DNA of 64,000 bases from Enterobacter sp. 638 (GTDB lineage: Bacteria; Pseudomonadota; Gammaproteobacteria; Enterobacterales; Enterobacteriaceae), in the NCBI RefSeq assembly GCF_000016325.1, contig NC_009436.1, positions 2,108,001 to 2,172,000 on the forward strand, read 5' to 3'. The notes below the pieces were generated by a model. That model saw only the letters and a program-made list of their open reading frames with translations, was not told the origin of the DNA and made no database searches. Position numbers and translations under genes: made by a program. Below are positions 18,218 to 27,614 of the stretch, piece by piece; positions within the stretch are counted from its first letter, which is position 1, and each line of letters begins with the position of its first letter.

Positions 18218-19539
18218 ATAATTCAGCGCAGCAATCACTCGATAATGTAACTTCTGACCGCGAGATCCCAGTCGTGCGAAAATTACGTAAAGTCTTGCTG
18301 GCGACCGGAATCGGCCACTTTGTCGAGTGGTTTGATTTTGGTCTCTACGGAACGCTGGCGGCGATTATCGGTGTACAGTTCTTCCAGGCCGAAAGCCCGG
18401 CGGTTGCGTTGCTGTCTTCCTTTGCCGTCTTTGGTGCCGGTTTCATTATGCGTCCGCTTGGCGGGTTGTATTTCGGATCGCTGGGCGACCGCATTGGTCG
18501 TCAGAAGGTGCTGGCGACGGTGATCCTGCTGACCTCAGGCGCGACGTTCGTCATGGGGCTGCTGCCGACGTTTTCACAAATCGGCATCGCCGCTACGGTT
18601 CTGCTGGTCGTCACCCGCCTGATTCAGGGTTTTGCGGCGGGTGGTGAAAGCTCTGGTGCGACGACGTTCCTGGCTGAATATGCGCCAACCGCTCGACGCG
18701 GGTATTTCACCTGCTGGATCGATAACTTCGGATTTATGGCTTTTGTGGCGGGTTCCGGCCTGGTGTTTCTGCTGACCGCCACGCTGGGTGAAGCGACGAT
18801 GAGCGACTGGGGCTGGCGCATTCCGTTCCTGATTGCCGGACCGCTGGGGCTGGTGGGGTTGTATCTGCGAAAACACCTCGAAGACACGCCTGAATTTCTT
18901 GAGATGGTTAAGAGTGGCAAAACCGAAGCGTCACCACTCCGAACCGCCGTCACGACGGCCTGGGGCGCGCTGCTTTTTTGCGTCGGTTTTGTAGTGATCA
19001 AGGCCGTCGGGCACTGGACGTTGCAGACCTTTATGCCGAGCTATTTATCTACCGAACTGCATTATTCAAAACTCGACTCGTACGCTATCACCACCGTTGG
19101 GCTGTTCTCGATTGCGGTGATGGTGCCTTTTATGGGGTATCTGTCGGATAAATTTGGGCGTAAACCGTTGATGCTGGCGGGCTGCGCGGGTTTTATCTTG
19201 TTCACTTATCCCGCCATGATGGTGATGGCGCGCGGCGATATGCTGTCTGCGATACTGGCGATGTTGCTTCTGGGAGCGTTTATTGCCGCCTTTGATGGTG
19301 CATGCAGCGCGGCGATGGCAGAGTTGTTCCCGACCAGCATTCGCTATGGCGGAATGGCGATTGCGTACAATGTCGCTGTGGCATTCTTTGGCGGCATCAC
19401 GCCATGGTTCTCGGCGTATCTCATCACGTCAACGGGCAATCCGTTCTCTCCGGCATACTACGTGATGGGGGCGGCGCTGATTACATTCCTGACGGTATTA
19501 CGTGCGAAAGAAACGGCAGGGCAGCCGCTTCGTCGTTAA
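18214..19539 (+). CDS. MHS-family MFS transporter
   Basis: 441 residues and 12 predicted transmembrane helices. The first helix carries EWFDFGLYG, the signature of the metabolite:H+ symporter branch (ProP, ShiA, KgtP, CitA). The loop 2-3 motif GSLGDRIGRQK and the loop 8-9 counterpart GYLSDKFGRKP are intact. Family members import osmolytes or organic acids with protons. It is translationally coupled (ATGA overlap) to the upstream SDR gene and has its own AAAGGAGAG ribosome site. A 9-base-stem hairpin follows at 19691. The substrate is not predictable from sequence; the coupled dehydrogenase suggests an oxidisable small acid or alcohol. Confidence 0.9.
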   Translation: MNNSAQQSLDNVTSDREIPVVRKLRKVLLATGIGHFVEWFDFGLYGTLAAIIGVQFFQAESPAVALLSSFAVFGAGFIMRPLGGLYFGSLGDRIGRQKVLATVILLTSGATFVMGLLPTFSQIGIAATVLLVVTRLIQGFAAGGESSGATTFLAEYAPTARRGYFTCWIDNFGFMAFVAGSGLVFLLTATLGEATMSDWGWRIPFLIAGPLGLVGLYLRKHLEDTPEFLEMVKSGKTEASPLRTAVTTAWGALLFCVGFVVIKAVGHWTLQTFMPSYLSTELHYSKLDSYAITTVGLFSIAVMVPFMGYLSDKFGRKPLMLAGCAGFILFTYPAMMVMARGDMLSAILAMLLLGAFIAAFDGACSAAMAELFPTSIRYGGMAIAYNVAVAFFGGITPWFSAYLITSTGNPFSPAYYVMGAALITFLTVLRAKETAGQPLRR

Positions 19540-19690
19540 GCAGATAATCAGTCGGGATTTAACAGCATGATGTTGATTAGTCTGTTCTATCTCAAAGATG
19601 GATATCGCCATGACCAACGCGAAGTAAACGCATTTAAAGGCGCGGTCTGCCAGGGAAATGGCGAATATAAGTGATTTTGCGGTGTGTTTA

Positions 19691-19724
19691 CGGGGTCTGA
19701 CCGATGTCGGCAGACCCCGGATTT
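19691..19724 (+). terminator. hairpin terminator in the MHS gene/frmR gap
   Basis: A perfect stem, CGGGGTCTG (19691-19699) and CAGACCCCG (19711-19719), encloses a second small palindrome, CCGATGTCGG, followed by GATTTTAG. It lies 152 bases past the MHS gene. The rest of this 348-base gap shows only the frmR operator. Confidence 0.65.
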
Positions 19725-19855
19725 TAGTCAACAGTATCCCCATTCCGCCACATTCAAACCCTCATCAAAACAGCATGAAAATTCATTAGCATCAGGCGTT
19801 TTTCTGGACGTTCGTGGTTTCAGTATTAATGATTCCAATCAGGGCTGATTTATTT

Positions 19856-19875
19856 TACTATACCCCCCTACAGTA
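19856..19875 (+). promoter_or_regulatory. FrmR operator
   Basis: An inverted repeat, TACTATA-CCCCCC-TACAGTA (6 of 7 bases match between arms), lies 13 bases before the frmR ATG. Its layout, AT-rich arms around a run of C, is that of CsoR/RcnR-family operators and of the E. coli frmR promoter. FrmR would repress here and release on formaldehyde. Confidence 0.8.
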
Positions 19876-19887
19876 TCTGGAGGGCGT

Positions 19888-20163
19888 ATGCCGCATTCAC
19901 CCGAAGACAAAAAACGTGTTCTGACTCGCGTGCGTCGCATCCGGGGGCAGGTTGATGCCCTGGAACGTGCGCTGGAGTCTGGCGAACCTTGCCTTGCTAT
20001 CCTGCAACAAATTGCGGCCGTACGCGGTGCAGCGAACGGTTTGATGGGCGAGATGGTCGAAATTCACCTCAAAGATGAGCTGGTCACCGGTGAGACAACG
20101 GTCGATCAGCGTGCGGTTCGCATGGCAGAAGTCGGCCATTTGCTACGCTCTTATCTAAAATAA
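19888..20163 (+). CDS. frmR: formaldehyde-responsive repressor FrmR
   Basis: 91 residues of the all-helical CsoR/RcnR (DUF156) family. The N-terminus is MPHSPEDKKRV; after Met removal the N-terminal Pro, together with the conserved Cys in SGEPCLAIL, is what reacts with formaldehyde in E. coli FrmR. The RxxG segment RRIRGQV and the central IAAVRGAANGLM helix are typical. It is followed 29 bases later by frmA, the enzyme it controls, and its own operator overlaps the promoter. GGAGG lies just upstream of the start. No frmB follows frmA, unlike E. coli frmRAB. Confidence 0.94.
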   Translation: MPHSPEDKKRVLTRVRRIRGQVDALERALESGEPCLAILQQIAAVRGAANGLMGEMVEIHLKDELVTGETTVDQRAVRMAEVGHLLRSYLK

Positions 20164-20171
20164 AACTCTGA

Positions 20172-21311
<1,140 letters not shown>

Positions 21312-21318
21312 TTATTTT

Positions 21319-21349
21319 GCCAGCGGTTTCCGCCGCTGGCATTTCTTTA
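21319..21349 (+). terminator. terminator of frmRA
   Basis: The stem GCCAGCGG (21319-21326) / CCGCTGGC (21333-21340) is followed by ATTTCTTTAA, 8 bases past the frmA stop. Confidence 0.8.
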
Positions 21350-21472
21350 ATAATCTTCTCTAAAGTGTGACCCACCTGGCGCTTTTAACCATAATCAAAT
21401 TCTCTGATTTGCCGATGATTTATTCACAGGCGTAATTATACGCACTTCATCCATATAAGAGAGTCGACGGTC

Positions 21473-23164
21473 ATGGACAACACAAAAAAGATGCGAAGCC
21501 CGCAAACGCTAAGCTTCCTGCATCACATCCGGCTGGTTCCGCTGTTTTCCTCAATTCTCGGTGGCATCATTTTATTGTTTGCGTTGAGTTCGGTATTGGC
21601 GGGGTATTTCCTGCTGCAAGCCGATAACGATCAGCAAGATGTCACGCAGGAGATTCAGGTCCGCACGGGTTTATCTAACAGCTCAAACCATTTACGCACT
21701 GCCCGAATCAACATGATTCATGCGGGCGCGGCAAGCCGTATTGCTGAAATGGATGCGATGAAACAAAACATCGCCGAAGCTGAAACGCGTATCAAGCAGT
21801 CGCAGACGAGCTTCGCCATGTACATGAATCGTTCGGTTCGTACTCCTGCAGACGAAGCACTGGATAACGATCTGAAAACGCGCTTTGACGCCTACATCAC
21901 CGGGCTTCAGCCGATGCTGAAATATGCCAAAAACGGCATGTTTGAAGCCATTATTAACCACGAAAATGAGTCCGCTCGTCCACTGGACGACGCGTATAAC
22001 GAAGTGTTGCTGAAAGCGATTAAGATCCGTACCGATCGCGCGAACTTGCTCACCTCTGAAGCGCACAAGCGCACGCAGTTGGGTCTGATGTTTATGGTTG
22101 GCGCGTTTGCGTTGGCCTTGCTCCTGACGGCGATGACGTTTGTGGTGCTCCGCCGCACTGTGATTAATCCGCTGCAACGTGCTGCCCGCCGCATCGAACT
22201 GATTGCGAAAGGGGATTTGACCATGGCGGACGATCTGACCGGGCGCAGTGAAATTGGGCGTTTGACCCACGATCTGCAAACCATGCAGCACTCGCTGGTC
22301 AATACCGTCGGCACCGTGCGTCAGGGTGCGGAAGAGATTTATCGCGGGACCAGCGAGATCTCTGCCGGTAACACCGATCTCTCGTCCCGTACCGAACAGC
22401 AGGCGGCCGCGATTGAACAAACCGCAGCCAGCATGGAAGAGCTGACGGCGACGGTGAAACAGAACGCCGATAACGCCCATCACGCGAGCAAACTGGCAGA
22501 AGACGCCTCCGGTAAAGCCAGCCGTGGCGGCCAGATGGTGTCCGGCGTGGTGAAAACCATGAGCAATATCTCCACCAGCTCGAAGAAAATTTCGGAAATC
22601 ACTGCGGTCATTAACAGCATCGCTTTCCAGACCAATATTCTGGCGCTGAACGCTGCCGTTGAGGCCGCGCGTGCGGGCGAGCAGGGGCGTGGATTTGCGG
22701 TTGTGGCGAGTGAAGTGCGTACGCTGGCGAGCCGCAGTGCAAACGCCGCGAAAGAAATTGAAGGGCTGATTAATGAGTCGGTGACCCTTATCGACCAAGG
22801 TTCTGGCGAAGTGGTCGCTGCGGGTAACACCATGAATGATATCGTCGAAGCCGTTAAGCGCGTCACCGATATTATGCTTGAAATCGCGGCAGCGTCCGAC
22901 GAACAGAGTCGTGGCATTGTGCAGGTCAGCCAGGCGATTTCTGAAATGGACAAAGTGACGCAGCAGAACGCCTCGCTGGTGGAAGAAGCGTCCGCAGCGG
23001 CGGCATCGCTGGAAGAACAAGGTGCGCGTCTGACCGAAGCGGTAGGTGCATTCCGTCTGAACGGCGTCGCGCCGTCTCGCAGCGCAAAACCGTCGGCTCT
23101 TGCGCAGTCTACCCCGTTACGCCCAGCCGTGGCTGACGGTGGCGATAACTGGGAAACCTTCTAA
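21473..23164 (+). CDS. trg: methyl-accepting chemotaxis protein Trg
   Basis: 563 residues. The N-terminal membrane helix (FLHHIRLVPLFSSILGG) and the periplasmic four-helix domain match E. coli Trg closely (ribose/galactose/glucose sensing through RbsB and MglB). A second helix near 200-225 is followed by HAMP, the methylation helices (EQQAAAIEQTAASMEELTA) and the conserved hairpin tip FQTNILALNAAVEAARAGEQ. The C-terminus ends NWETF, the pentapeptide that docks CheR and CheB in Tar and Tsr. From memory, E. coli Trg lacks it. The ribosome site is AGAGAG. A strong terminator lies at 23199. Confidence 0.94.
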   Translation: MDNTKKMRSPQTLSFLHHIRLVPLFSSILGGIILLFALSSVLAGYFLLQADNDQQDVTQEIQVRTGLSNSSNHLRTARINMIHAGAASRIAEMDAMKQNIAEAETRIKQSQTSFAMYMNRSVRTPADEALDNDLKTRFDAYITGLQPMLKYAKNGMFEAIINHENESARPLDDAYNEVLLKAIKIRTDRANLLTSEAHKRTQLGLMFMVGAFALALLLTAMTFVVLRRTVINPLQRAARRIELIAKGDLTMADDLTGRSEIGRLTHDLQTMQHSLVNTVGTVRQGAEEIYRGTSEISAGNTDLSSRTEQQAAAIEQTAASMEELTATVKQNADNAHHASKLAEDASGKASRGGQMVSGVVKTMSNISTSSKKISEITAVINSIAFQTNILALNAAVEAARAGEQGRGFAVVASEVRTLASRSANAAKEIEGLINESVTLIDQGSGEVVAAGNTMNDIVEAVKRVTDIMLEIAAASDEQSRGIVQVSQAISEMDKVTQQNASLVEEASAAAASLEEQGARLTEAVGAFRLNGVAPSRSAKPSALAQSTPLRPAVADGGDNWETF

Positions 23165-23198
23165 TCTCCCTGGATTGACTGTCTCACCAACCTGTGTA

Positions 23199-23232
23199 AA
23201 AAGGGTTCATGTTCTGGCATGAACCCTTTTTT
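23199..23232 (+). terminator. Rho-independent terminator of trg
   Basis: The stem AAAGGGTTCATG (23200-23211) / CATGAACCCTTT (23218-23229) with loop TTCTGG runs into a T tract to 23232. The next gene starts only 15 bases later. Confidence 0.92.
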
Positions 23233-23246
23233 ATGGTGGTACCGAA

Positions 23247-23696
23247 ATGACTCCAGCAAAACGTATGACCCTCCTGATCGCGCTTTCCAGCTTGATGACC
23301 GGTTGCTCAGTGGGCGTGGGCGGTTTCGGCATCGGCGGTGGAAGCAACGGCGTCGGAGTAGGCGCGGGTTTGTCGTTTCCGATAGGCGGCTCCGCCTCGA
23401 CCAAAGACAACGCCACGGATTCCCAACAGCCTGACTGCGACGGCGAAGTCTATCAGGTGCAGCCGATCTATCCCGCACAGGCGGCAGCGCAGGAATTTGA
23501 AGGGAAAGTCGCGGTGAAATTTGATGTGAAGCCGAACGGACGGGCAACGGGATACAGTGCCAAAGGGGACAAAGCGTTCTTTGCCGAAACGTGGAAGGCC
23601 GTCTCCCGCAGCTGCTGGTCGCCGGGCGTGAGTCAGGATTTTGTGGTGTCATTTACCATGAATAAACCCGTGACGTTAGCGCCTGTCGCACCTTAA
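23247..23696 (+). CDS. lipoprotein with TonB C-terminal-like domain
   Basis: 149 residues. A signal peptide ends in the lipobox L-M-T-G-C (Cys 20), followed by a Gly-rich linker of about 30 residues (GVGGFGIGGGSNGVGVGAG). A compact C-terminal domain then has the TonB-C pattern: QPIYPAQAAAQEFEGKVAVKFDVKPNGR, a Cys pair (PDCDG and RSCWSPG), and a final strand. It has neither the cytoplasmic anchor nor the Pro-rich arm of true TonB, so energy transduction is doubtful; a periplasmic binding role is more likely. The ribosome site is poor, and the start is only 15 bases after the trg terminator, so expression must come from readthrough or from a promoter inside trg. Confidence 0.78.
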   Translation: MTPAKRMTLLIALSSLMTGCSVGVGGFGIGGGSNGVGVGAGLSFPIGGSASTKDNATDSQQPDCDGEVYQVQPIYPAQAAAQEFEGKVAVKFDVKPNGRATGYSAKGDKAFFAETWKAVSRSCWSPGVSQDFVVSFTMNKPVTLAPVAP

Positions 23697-23728
23697 AAAA
23701 ACGGCCAGTCACTTTTGCGACTGACCGT
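23695..23728 (-). terminator. Rho-independent terminator of the PQQ dehydrogenase gene
   Basis: On the minus strand the stem ACGGTCAGTC / GACTGGCCGT (one G-T pair) is followed by seven T. That T tract overlaps the TAA of the opposing TonB-C lipoprotein gene (23694-23696). Confidence 0.88.
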
Positions 23729-23742
23729 TACGTGCTACCCGA

Positions 23743-26127
23743 TTACGGTTTATCAGGTAGCGCATAGGCAATGATGTAATCACCCCTGTCCGGCGACTGG
23801 CGTGCGCCACCCGCGTTAATGATGATGTACTGTTTGCCTGTTTTCGGCGAGACGTAGGTCATCGGCCCCGACTGGCTGCCCACAGGCAGACGGTCTTTCC
23901 AGATCTCTTTCCCGGTCGCCGTATCAAACGCGCGCAGGTAGAAATCCTGGGTGCCCGCAAAGAACAGCAGACCCGACTGCGTGGACAGCGATGCGCCCAG
24001 CGTTGGCATCCCGATCGGGATAGGCATGTGCATACGAATGCCCAGCGGGCCGGTATCTTCCACGGTCCCAACCGGAACCTGCCACACCAATTTTCCGCTT
24101 TTCAGATCGACGGCGGACATGGTGCCGAACGGCGGTTTCTGGCAGGGAATACCCAGTGGTGAAAGGAAACGCTCGCGCATGGCACCATACGGCGTGCCGT
24201 CCATCGGCACAATTCCCATCTCAATGCCGCTGGCGTTTTTGGCGACGTTTGCACGCGGAACCATATAGTTTGCCAGTCCCAGACGCATATCGTTGACGAA
24301 CATCAGGCCGTTATTCGGATCCACCGACACGCTGCCCCAGTTCATGCCGCCGAGCGAGCCCGGGAACTGCAGAGAACGGTCAAGGCCTGGCGGGGTAAAG
24401 ACGCCCTGATGACGCATCTCTTTAAACTGAATACGGCACAGCAGCAGATCGACAGGCGTCGCGCCCCACATGTCCGATTCGGTCAGCGTCTGGTTGCCAA
24501 TCATCGGCATACCGACGGAATACGGTTGAGTCGGAGAATAGCGTTCGCCCTGAATATTGCCCGCAGGAACAGGACGTTCTTCGACTTTCGCTACCGGCTC
24601 GCCGGTTTCGCGGTTGAGCATAAAAATCATGCCCTGTTTGCTGGTTTGCACCAGAACGGGCGTCGTGCCGCCTTTACCATCCGGCAAATCGTACAGCAGC
24701 GGTTGCGACGGCAGGTCAAAGTCCCACAGGTCGTGGTGAGTGGTTTGATAATGCCAGCGCACCTGACCGGTCGTTGCATCAACGGCCACCACGGATGAGC
24801 TGTATTTGTCGTCCAGGGCGGTACGTTCACCCGCGTAGAAATCAGGCGTTGCGTTGCCGGTCGGGAGATAAATCAGGTTCAGCTTCGCGTCGTAAGACAT
24901 TGCCGACCAGACGTTTGGCGTGCCGCGCGTATAGGTCTGACCTTCCGGCGGCAGGCCGGTGATAGCCGGATTGCCCGGATCCCATGCCCACGCCAGTTTG
25001 CCGGTGCGAACGTCATAGGCACGCACCACGCCCGGCGGTTCGCCGGTGGAGAAGTTATCGGCGACTCGGCCCCCGACGACGACGACATTTCCGGCCACCA
25101 GCGGGGTTGACGTCTGCTGGTAATAGCCTGGTTTGATTTCGCCCATACCGACGCTGAGATCGACGACGCCGTGATCGCCAAAGTCTTCGCAGACCTTGCC
25201 GTTATCGGCGTTGATCGCGATCAGGCGCGCATCGGTTGTCGGCAGGAACAGGCGACGCGGGCAGGCCGCTGGCTGCGTATCTTTAAGTGACGTTGTCACT
25301 GATTGGGTGTCTTCAAAATAACCCAGACCGCGACAGCGCTGCCAGTTTGGCGCGGTGGCTTTGGAATCGTATCGCCATTTTTCTTTGCCGGAATCAACAT
25401 CCAGCGCCAGCACTTTGCTGTACGGCGTGCAGACAAACAGTGTGTCGCCTATCTGTAAAGGGGTGTTCTGGTCTTCAGCACCGGACCCGTTGCTCTGCGG
25501 AATGTCACCCGTATGCGCGGTCCAGGCCACTTTCAACGTATTGATATTTTGCTTGTTGATCTGATCCAGCGCGGCAAAGCGGTCGCCGTGGGTGGTGTTG
25601 CCCCAATGCGCCCAGTCTTTTTGCTGCTCGCCAGGCGCAACCGGTTTGACCGGAACAGGCTCATTAGCGGCTACGAGCGTTTGCGGTTTAAACATCCAGC
25701 CAACGCTCACCAGCATCGCCAGCGCAATAATCGCCGCCACCGTGAATGCCGGTTTTTTATTCACCGCTACGTTAAGGTTCGCCGCTCGCAGGAATGGCCA
25801 GACAAGGGCACACAGAAAGGCGAGGACGGCGAGGGTGAACAGGCGCGAGAACAGCGGCCAGAAATCCCAGCCAGCGTCATTCACCGCCCAAAAAATCGAC
25901 GCGACAAAGGCGACAGCGTAAAGAATAATCCCGCTGATGCGACGGGTGAAAATCAAGAAGGCGGAGATCAACATCACTACGCCAACGATGAGGAAGTACC
26001 AGGTTCCTCCTACGGTAGCGAGCTTAAAGCCCAAGCCGCCAACCGCCAGACCGATGATTGTCATCAGCCCCACCAGGAGCCACTGCAGGAATTTTGCTAT
26101 CCCGCGCGGCGCGCTGCCAAATGCCAT
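23743..26127 (-). CDS. membrane-bound PQQ-dependent dehydrogenase (glucose/quinate/shikimate family)
   Basis: About 794 residues from the ATG after AAGGAGACAG; the longer reading adds 14 residues without support. About five N-terminal transmembrane helices (residues 10-140) anchor the enzyme and carry the quinone site. The large periplasmic beta-propeller starts near WAHWGNTTHGDRFAAL and contains propeller W-motifs such as GQVRWHYQTTHHDLWDFD and GKEIWKDRLPVGS. It matches the Gcd/quinate dehydrogenase family, which oxidises glucose or quinate in the periplasm and feeds ubiquinone. Glucose versus quinate cannot be separated by eye. No pqq genes lie in the window. It is separated from upstream ydcI by a terminator, so it has its own promoter. 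Confidence 0.9.
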   Translation of the reverse strand: MAFGSAPRGIAKFLQWLLVGLMTIIGLAVGGLGFKLATVGGTWYFLIVGVVMLISAFLIFTRRISGIILYAVAFVASIFWAVNDAGWDFWPLFSRLFTLAVLAFLCALVWPFLRAANLNVAVNKKPAFTVAAIIALAMLVSVGWMFKPQTLVAANEPVPVKPVAPGEQQKDWAHWGNTTHGDRFAALDQINKQNINTLKVAWTAHTGDIPQSNGSGAEDQNTPLQIGDTLFVCTPYSKVLALDVDSGKEKWRYDSKATAPNWQRCRGLGYFEDTQSVTTSLKDTQPAACPRRLFLPTTDARLIAINADNGKVCEDFGDHGVVDLSVGMGEIKPGYYQQTSTPLVAGNVVVVGGRVADNFSTGEPPGVVRAYDVRTGKLAWAWDPGNPAITGLPPEGQTYTRGTPNVWSAMSYDAKLNLIYLPTGNATPDFYAGERTALDDKYSSSVVAVDATTGQVRWHYQTTHHDLWDFDLPSQPLLYDLPDGKGGTTPVLVQTSKQGMIFMLNRETGEPVAKVEERPVPAGNIQGERYSPTQPYSVGMPMIGNQTLTESDMWGATPVDLLLCRIQFKEMRHQGVFTPPGLDRSLQFPGSLGGMNWGSVSVDPNNGLMFVNDMRLGLANYMVPRANVAKNASGIEMGIVPMDGTPYGAMRERFLSPLGIPCQKPPFGTMSAVDLKSGKLVWQVPVGTVEDTGPLGIRMHMPIPIGMPTLGASLSTQSGLLFFAGTQDFYLRAFDTATGKEIWKDRLPVGSQSGPMTYVSPKTGKQYIIINAGGARQSPDRGDYIIAYALPDKP

Positions 26128-26366
26128 TTCTGTCTCCTTAAAGACCTCATAATTCCCAGGTAACGCCACTCTGCGTATGTACCATATGGGTAACCAGGTT
26201 CGGATTTAATAATGATTTATTGAAAATATACCGCTTGCACGGCTTTCGAACGCACGTAAATTAAGTTCGAATGAACCATTTGGTGAATTCTGGGCTATGA
26301 TAAAACTGTTAAATTGTTTTGCGCAATTGTTAATGAATGATTTCGCATTATTTGAATAACAGAAAC

Positions 26367-26390
26367 AAAAAGCCCGTCAGAGCGACGGGC
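26367..26390 (-). terminator. Rho-independent terminator of ydcI
   Basis: On the minus strand the stem GCCCGTC / GACGGGC (loop GCTCT) runs into TTTTTG. It lies 21 bases past the ydcI stop. Confidence 0.9.
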
Positions 26391-26411
26391 GGACAGGGAT
26401 GAGGGAGTGAA

Positions 26412-27335
26412 TCAGATAGGCATGGATTTGCGGATGGCGCTGAGAAGCGACTGCGCGCCCGAAGAAAGTGGGATATCAACGCGCGTCAGGATGCCGATAG
26501 GCTCACCCGCGCCTGGCGATGCCACCGGGAGCGCCGTCAAACAGCCCTGACGTAAATCCTCTTTCACCGCGCCTGAAGGGACAAACCAGACGTAGTCATA
26601 GTCCACCGTCAACTGGCGAGAAAGCGACGCCGAAAGCGTTTCGATACAGCCCGACGGTAATGTGCAGCCCTGCATCTGGAGCATGACTTCCGCGTTGTGG
26701 CGCGGAGCGGTGCCTTTTGGGGAAACGACTACCGGCCATTCCATGACGCGGCTTAACGTGACGGTGTCACGTAATAAAGGGTGCCCAGGGCGTACCACCA
26801 GCTTCAGTGATTCCAGGAACAAAAGTTCATAATTAAGACCGACCATAAGCTCCGGGTCAGACATGCGGCCAATCCCTAGATCCAGTTCGCCGGATTTAAG
26901 CCCCGACAGCAGCATGGTGTTGTTCATGGTGGCTACTTGCAGCGTGGTGTTTTTTTGCTGCTTATGAAACTGGCCGATGGCGGCAGGCAAAATGCCGAGC
27001 GCCGCCGTGGGCAATGCCCCCACACGGACCACGTCGGTATCCTGACTGTCTTTGCGATTCAGTGCCTGACCCGCAGTGTTCAGGGCGTCTAGTACTTTGA
27101 CGGCATGCGTTAAAAACTGCTCACCCACCAGCGTCAGCTGTGCGCCAAGACGGCCACGATTAAACAAACGTGTTCCGGTCAGTTGTTCCAGTTCATTCAG
27201 TGTTTTTGAGAGCGCTGGCTGGCTAAGATTAAGAGTTTCAGCCGCACGCCCCAGCGTTCCCTGTTGAGCGACGGCCACAAAAGTGTGCAAATGGCGCAAA
27301 CGTATGCGCTGACTAAACAAACCATTTTTTTCCAT
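26412..27335 (-). CDS. ydcI: LysR-type regulator YdcI
   Basis: 307 residues. An N-terminal winged helix-turn-helix (residues about 12-71, LRHLHTFVAVAQQGTLGRAAETLNLSQPALSKTL) is followed by a two-lobed LysR effector domain. Its position, divergent from ydcJ, and its length match E. coli YdcI, a DNA-binding protein reported to act in acid-stress and related control. The intervening region of 279 bases holds both promoters and should contain its own operator, but I cannot fix one. The ribosome site before the ATG is weak. Confidence 0.92.
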   Translation of the reverse strand: MEKNGLFSQRIRLRHLHTFVAVAQQGTLGRAAETLNLSQPALSKTLNELEQLTGTRLFNRGRLGAQLTLVGEQFLTHAVKVLDALNTAGQALNRKDSQDTDVVRVGALPTAALGILPAAIGQFHKQQKNTTLQVATMNNTMLLSGLKSGELDLGIGRMSDPELMVGLNYELLFLESLKLVVRPGHPLLRDTVTLSRVMEWPVVVSPKGTAPRHNAEVMLQMQGCTLPSGCIETLSASLSRQLTVDYDYVWFVPSGAVKEDLRQGCLTALPVASPGAGEPIGILTRVDIPLSSGAQSLLSAIRKSMPI

Positions 27336-27614
27336 AGGCGATGTTATGAATAGAGCGAGGCAAGAGACAAGGGAAGAAGTTTAATTTTGATAACCTGATA
27401 GCAAAATATTATTAACATTTGATGTAATTGAGTTACAACAAGATTTTCTGACTGAGGGTAATAAGGAGTAGGGTTAGACGCAAAGGTGAAGGGAAACCGT
27501 CTACGCGCAGCGAATGACCAGCGGGCTATCAGGATCACAGATTGGAAATTCTTCCCCCCGAAGGCGGACGGCCTTCTCTACACTCCAGGTATTATTCACT
27601 GGGAGCATGACATC

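Noticed and set aside
17162..18238. 358-codon minus-strand ORF over the SDR gene
   Set aside because: Antisense shadow; the plus-strand SDR has clear family motifs and a ribosome site.
21692..23020. 442-codon minus-strand ORF inside trg
   Set aside because: Antisense shadow of trg with low-complexity Arg/His-rich product and no family resemblance.
27486..27614. N-terminal extension of YdcJ by 43 residues
   Set aside because: No homology in the extension; ATG at 27615 gives the 447-residue E. coli protein.
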